Positions 61,757-64,000 of a stretch of DNA of 64,000 nt are shown piece by piece. The translations under genes and the position numbers were made by a program. The notes below the pieces were generated by a model. It had not been told where the DNA came from. It worked only from the letters and a program-made list of their open reading frames with translations, and searched no databases. Origin of the DNA: Kappaphycus alvarezii (lineage: Eukaryota > Rhodophyta > Florideophyceae > Gigartinales > Solieriaceae); contig NADL03000217.1 of NCBI GenBank assembly GCA_002205965.3, positions 18,537-82,536 of the forward strand, given 5' to 3'. The first letter of the stretch is position 1. The number at the start of each line of letters is the position of its first letter.

Positions 61757-62421
61757 TTACTGCTGAGACAAAACTACTTTCAAGTGATCTTTCCCGTTCT
61801 CGTGGCGTTTCAGAACTTCGTGGGAGTCGAACACTCTATCACAAACAGTACACCTAGGGGTCTCCTTTCTGTTCGCTACTCTAGTCCTATGACCCTTAGA
61901 ATGAACGTGATCGTAGAATGTCTTAGCACTATTGCAGCTAATCTGGCAGGTCTTGCAGTACCTCTTGTGCCTCGGCGGAACTCGCTTCTTCGCCTTCAGC
62001 TCCCTTTTCGCGACTCGATCGGCAAGCGCTTTGGCTTTCTTGGCCGAGAGTCGTTGAATTTTTCTAATTGGCGTCTGTGGAGGTACTGACCTGCGGGTGA
62101 TCCTATATCCTTCCTGGGCGACAGAGAGGGCGAGCGTCGGCGGCGGTGGTGTTGTCGGTTCAATAACCTCGATCCTCTCCACACTTGACCTCCTCCCTGA
62201 CGGTAAACCTCTGACCGATGGAGCCCTGGGCACTCGCGGCACCAGGGCTAATTCCGAGTCTAGCACAACCCCGCAGAAGCAGGCACAGATAGTGGAAGTG
62301 ATCGTCAGTAACAGCTTTATGGAATTACAAGTCTTTAGACCAACCAAAAGGTGCAAAGAGAATCACTTCGATGTGCAAAGAAATGGAATTATTCAAATAA
62401 CTTACCAGAAACGTGAGACAT
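61757..62421 (-). CDS. Accessory protein with two U1/JAZ-type C2H2 zinc fingers, probably spliced
   Basis: Lies between the primer-binding site and gag, on the element's strand. Read without splicing, an open frame runs from ATG 62,356 for 199 residues, with an odd hydrophobic, Cys-rich first 30 residues. I prefer a spliced model: exon 1 at 62,421-62,406 (ATG plus five codons and one base), intron 62,405-62,260, exon 2 at 62,259-61,757, in frame, about 172 residues. In the unspliced numbering: Pro-rich stretch 67-75; Lys/Arg-rich stretch ~98-133, likely a nuclear signal; finger 1 C134, C137, H150, H156; finger 2 C169, C172, H185, H191. Both are C-x2-C-x12-H-x5-H, the spacing of U1-C/JAZ/matrin-type fingers that bind RNA, dsRNA or DNA. 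I do not recognise a specific ortholog. It could be a captured host gene fragment or a regulator proper to this element family. Confidence 0.7.
62260..62405 (-). other. Predicted spliceosomal intron (146 bp) in the zinc-finger gene
   Basis: On the minus strand the donor reads CTG|GTAAGT (boundary 62,406/62,405), a TACTGAC branch-site match lies about 44 bases before the acceptor, and the acceptor reads GTGCTAG|AC (boundary 62,260/62,259). Joining keeps the exon 2 frame open through both zinc fingers and replaces the hydrophobic N-terminus. Signals are seen; use is inferred. Confidence 0.5.
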
Positions 62422-62504
62422 ATTCAACAGGCTGAGACAAACAAAACGAAACAGGGCAACGACACAGGGCGACTTACGGGAATCAAAGACAGAGATAGCG
62501 TTGA

Positions 62505-62519
62505 ACTGGGCCCATAACC
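62505..62519 (-). other. Primer-binding site, half initiator tRNA-Met type
   Basis: The plus strand ACTGGGCCCATAACC matches the anticodon stem-loop of eukaryotic initiator tRNA-Met from memory (CTGGGCCCATAACC in animal-type tRNA). In element sense the site is its complement and follows the LTR end with no gap. Priming from an internally cut tRNA-iMet is established for Drosophila copia and yeast Ty5. Confidence 0.85.
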
Positions 62520-64000
62520 TGATGATGAGTTGCGATAGGGAAGGCTGGTGGGAGAGAGGATGAAGCTGCGGGCTTAGCTACCCAGAATTTACTTGGTGCT
62601 CGAAAACTTCGACCTTAAGTACATTCTAAAACTACTCGCTACTTCATTTCCTCCATTTACAAAATCCCATAAACCAAACCATTTGGGCAAGTTGAAAGAT
62701 ATTGGCCCAGCAAAAACGTTCTTTGAGTCCATTTTCGAACTGCTTCCAAAGCTGCCAAATTTGCATAAAACAAACTGGCCCACTAGACACATGAATGCAG
62801 TGCCTTATTTCCGCAGCCTGTCGGCACCGAATTTGCTTGGGCCATAATAACGTACTCAAACCCTCATACAAATCATAGAATATGGTAAATGTTCTGAGAT
62901 GCAGCCGGAGGGTGTAGCCAGGCACGTAAAAGTAACTAGAAACCTCATACATATTATAGAATCAAGAATCGCTTCCATAGTGCAGCCGGAGGATGCAGCC
63001 GGGTGCAGGGAATCACATAGGATCCTCATACACATTATAGAATCAGGAGTCACTTCCATAATGCAGCCGGAGGATGCAGCCGGGGCAGGGAATCATAACT
63101 AGGATCCTCATACACATTATAGAATCAAGAGTCGCTTCCATAATGCAGCCGGAGGATGCAGCCGGGTGCAGAATCATAACTAGGATCCTCATACACATTA
63201 TAGAATCAAGAGTCGCTTCCATAATGCAGCCGGAGGATGCAGCCGGGTGCATAGAATCATAACTAGAATCCTCATACACATTATAGAATCAAGAGTCGCT
63301 TCCATAATGCAGCCGGAGGATGGAACCGACAGTGCAGTGGTGGAATGCAGTCGTGGATGCAGCCAGGGAGTGTAGTAGTGGAATGCAGCCGGCGGATGCA
63401 GCCGGCTATCTACTGTACGTTCAATCAACGGAGCGGTGTAATTATGACAACGATTCGCATAACCACCCCTTACTGTATGAATTCAAGTACAGTACGAAGT
63501 ACAGTTCCACAACTGACAATAGTACAACACACGCTGCACCACTACCAATAGTTTCTACGCTTTCTGTACCACGTGTACATCGCATAACCAATGCCAACCT
63601 GTACACGTGTATATGTCTTATTCAGCACAGCTCCCGTACACTACATTCCTCACACCCTTACAGCACATTTCCCTACGTAAAGGGACCCCCTAAAAAACAT
63701 TTTGACCTCTAAAATAGCTCATAAATAACCGTTATATCCCATACTGCCTTTGAACAACTAAAACCAGCCAAGGAACCTCTACAACACCTGACACGTGTAC
63801 ATCCTGGGCCAATAGAATTGCAGTATTGTCCCTGTCAGCGAATAGGATTAAAGCAGGCAATTCTTAGCCTAGGCATTATGGGCCAAGTTCCACTTGTCAA
63901 CAATTGCAAAATTTGCATTTTTCGTCGACCCCTGAAAATGGCCTTTCGTCCCCGGCAACTTTGCTTTTCGGTAAATTTGGCATATATTTCCCTTCAGAAC
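62520..64000 (-). repeat. 5' LTR of copia element 2 (window ends inside it)
   Basis: Collinear with 55,886-57,370 of the 3' LTR, from TGATGATGAG to CCCTTCAGAAC, so about 100 bp remain outside. There are a few differences from the 3' LTR, including GGAGAGAGG for GGAGAGG at the start, small indels in the subrepeats, CACGCTGCACC for CACGTGGACACC near 63,530, and a T for C at ATTATGGGCC. Confidence 0.92.
62943..63320. repeat. 83-bp subrepeat run in the 5' LTR of element 2
   Basis: Copies begin with CCTCATAC at 62,943, 63,024, 63,106, 63,187 and 63,270: five copies, as in the 3' LTR, but with independent small deletions in several of them. Confidence 0.88.

Larger units (their letters stand above)
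55886..64000 (-). mobile_element. Copia element 2, nearly complete, with an accessory zinc-finger gene
   Basis: Element order on the minus strand: 5' LTR (62,520 to beyond 64,000), primer-binding site, C2H2 zinc-finger gene, gag, protease, integrase, RT, RNase H, polypurine tract, 3' LTR (55,886-57,469). The LTRs end in TG...CA and differ from each other by only scattered substitutions and small indels, so the insertion is fairly recent. The coding region has one in-frame stop and two frameshifts as given. Only about 100 bp of the 5' LTR lies outside the window. Confidence 0.92.

Noticed and set aside
61784-62435. Plus-strand frames overlapping the zinc-finger gene
   Set aside because: They lack domains, while the minus strand has two complete C2H2 fingers on the element's strand.

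Overview
The window is eukaryotic repeat DNA. I see no cellular housekeeping gene, no tRNA or rRNA gene, and nothing prokaryotic. It holds a ~52 kb tandem satellite array followed by two Ty1/copia LTR retrotransposons on the minus strand, the second apparently inserted into the first. The primer-binding site of the complete element matches the anticodon stem-loop of eukaryotic initiator tRNA-Met (the half-tRNA primer type known from Drosophila copia and yeast Ty5). Its sequence fits the animal-type tRNA slightly better than the plant or yeast type. An invertebrate animal is my best guess, but the taxon cannot be fixed from the sequence.

Layout. Positions 1-51,985 are 36 head-to-tail units (plus a 37-bp tail of an earlier unit) of 1.12-1.78 kb. 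Each unit has a near-invariant core and an internal run of 4 to 13 subrepeats of 72-74 bp, so unit lengths fall on steps of ~73 bp. The last unit ends exactly at the polypurine tract of the first copia element, so the satellite unit is the LTR of that element. All 35 internal junctions share one breakpoint that removes the terminal 25 bp of the LTR. The array therefore looks like one LTR-LTR fusion that was later amplified and homogenised. Units 12-19 and 20-27 form two copies of a ~12 kb eight-unit higher-order repeat.

Positions 51,986-55,885 are the body of copia element 1 (RNase H, RT, integrase, protease, gag; minus strand), broken by several frameshifts and cut off inside gag. Positions 55,886-57,469 are the 3' LTR of copia element 2, 57,470-62,519 its internal region, and 62,520 to the window end its 5' LTR (about 100 bp lie outside). 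The LTRs of element 2 are homologous to the satellite unit but carry their own 83-bp subrepeat run.

The internal region of element 2 encodes gag, protease, integrase, RT and RNase H, with one stop and two frameshifts. Between the primer-binding site and gag it carries an extra gene on the same strand. This gene predicts a basic protein with two U1/JAZ-type C2H2 zinc fingers, and its first exon appears to be joined through a 146-bp intron with good donor, branch and acceptor signals. An accessory C2H2 zinc-finger gene in a copia leader, together with LTRs full of tandem binding-site-like subrepeats and an LTR that became a 52-kb satellite, is the most interesting combination in the window.
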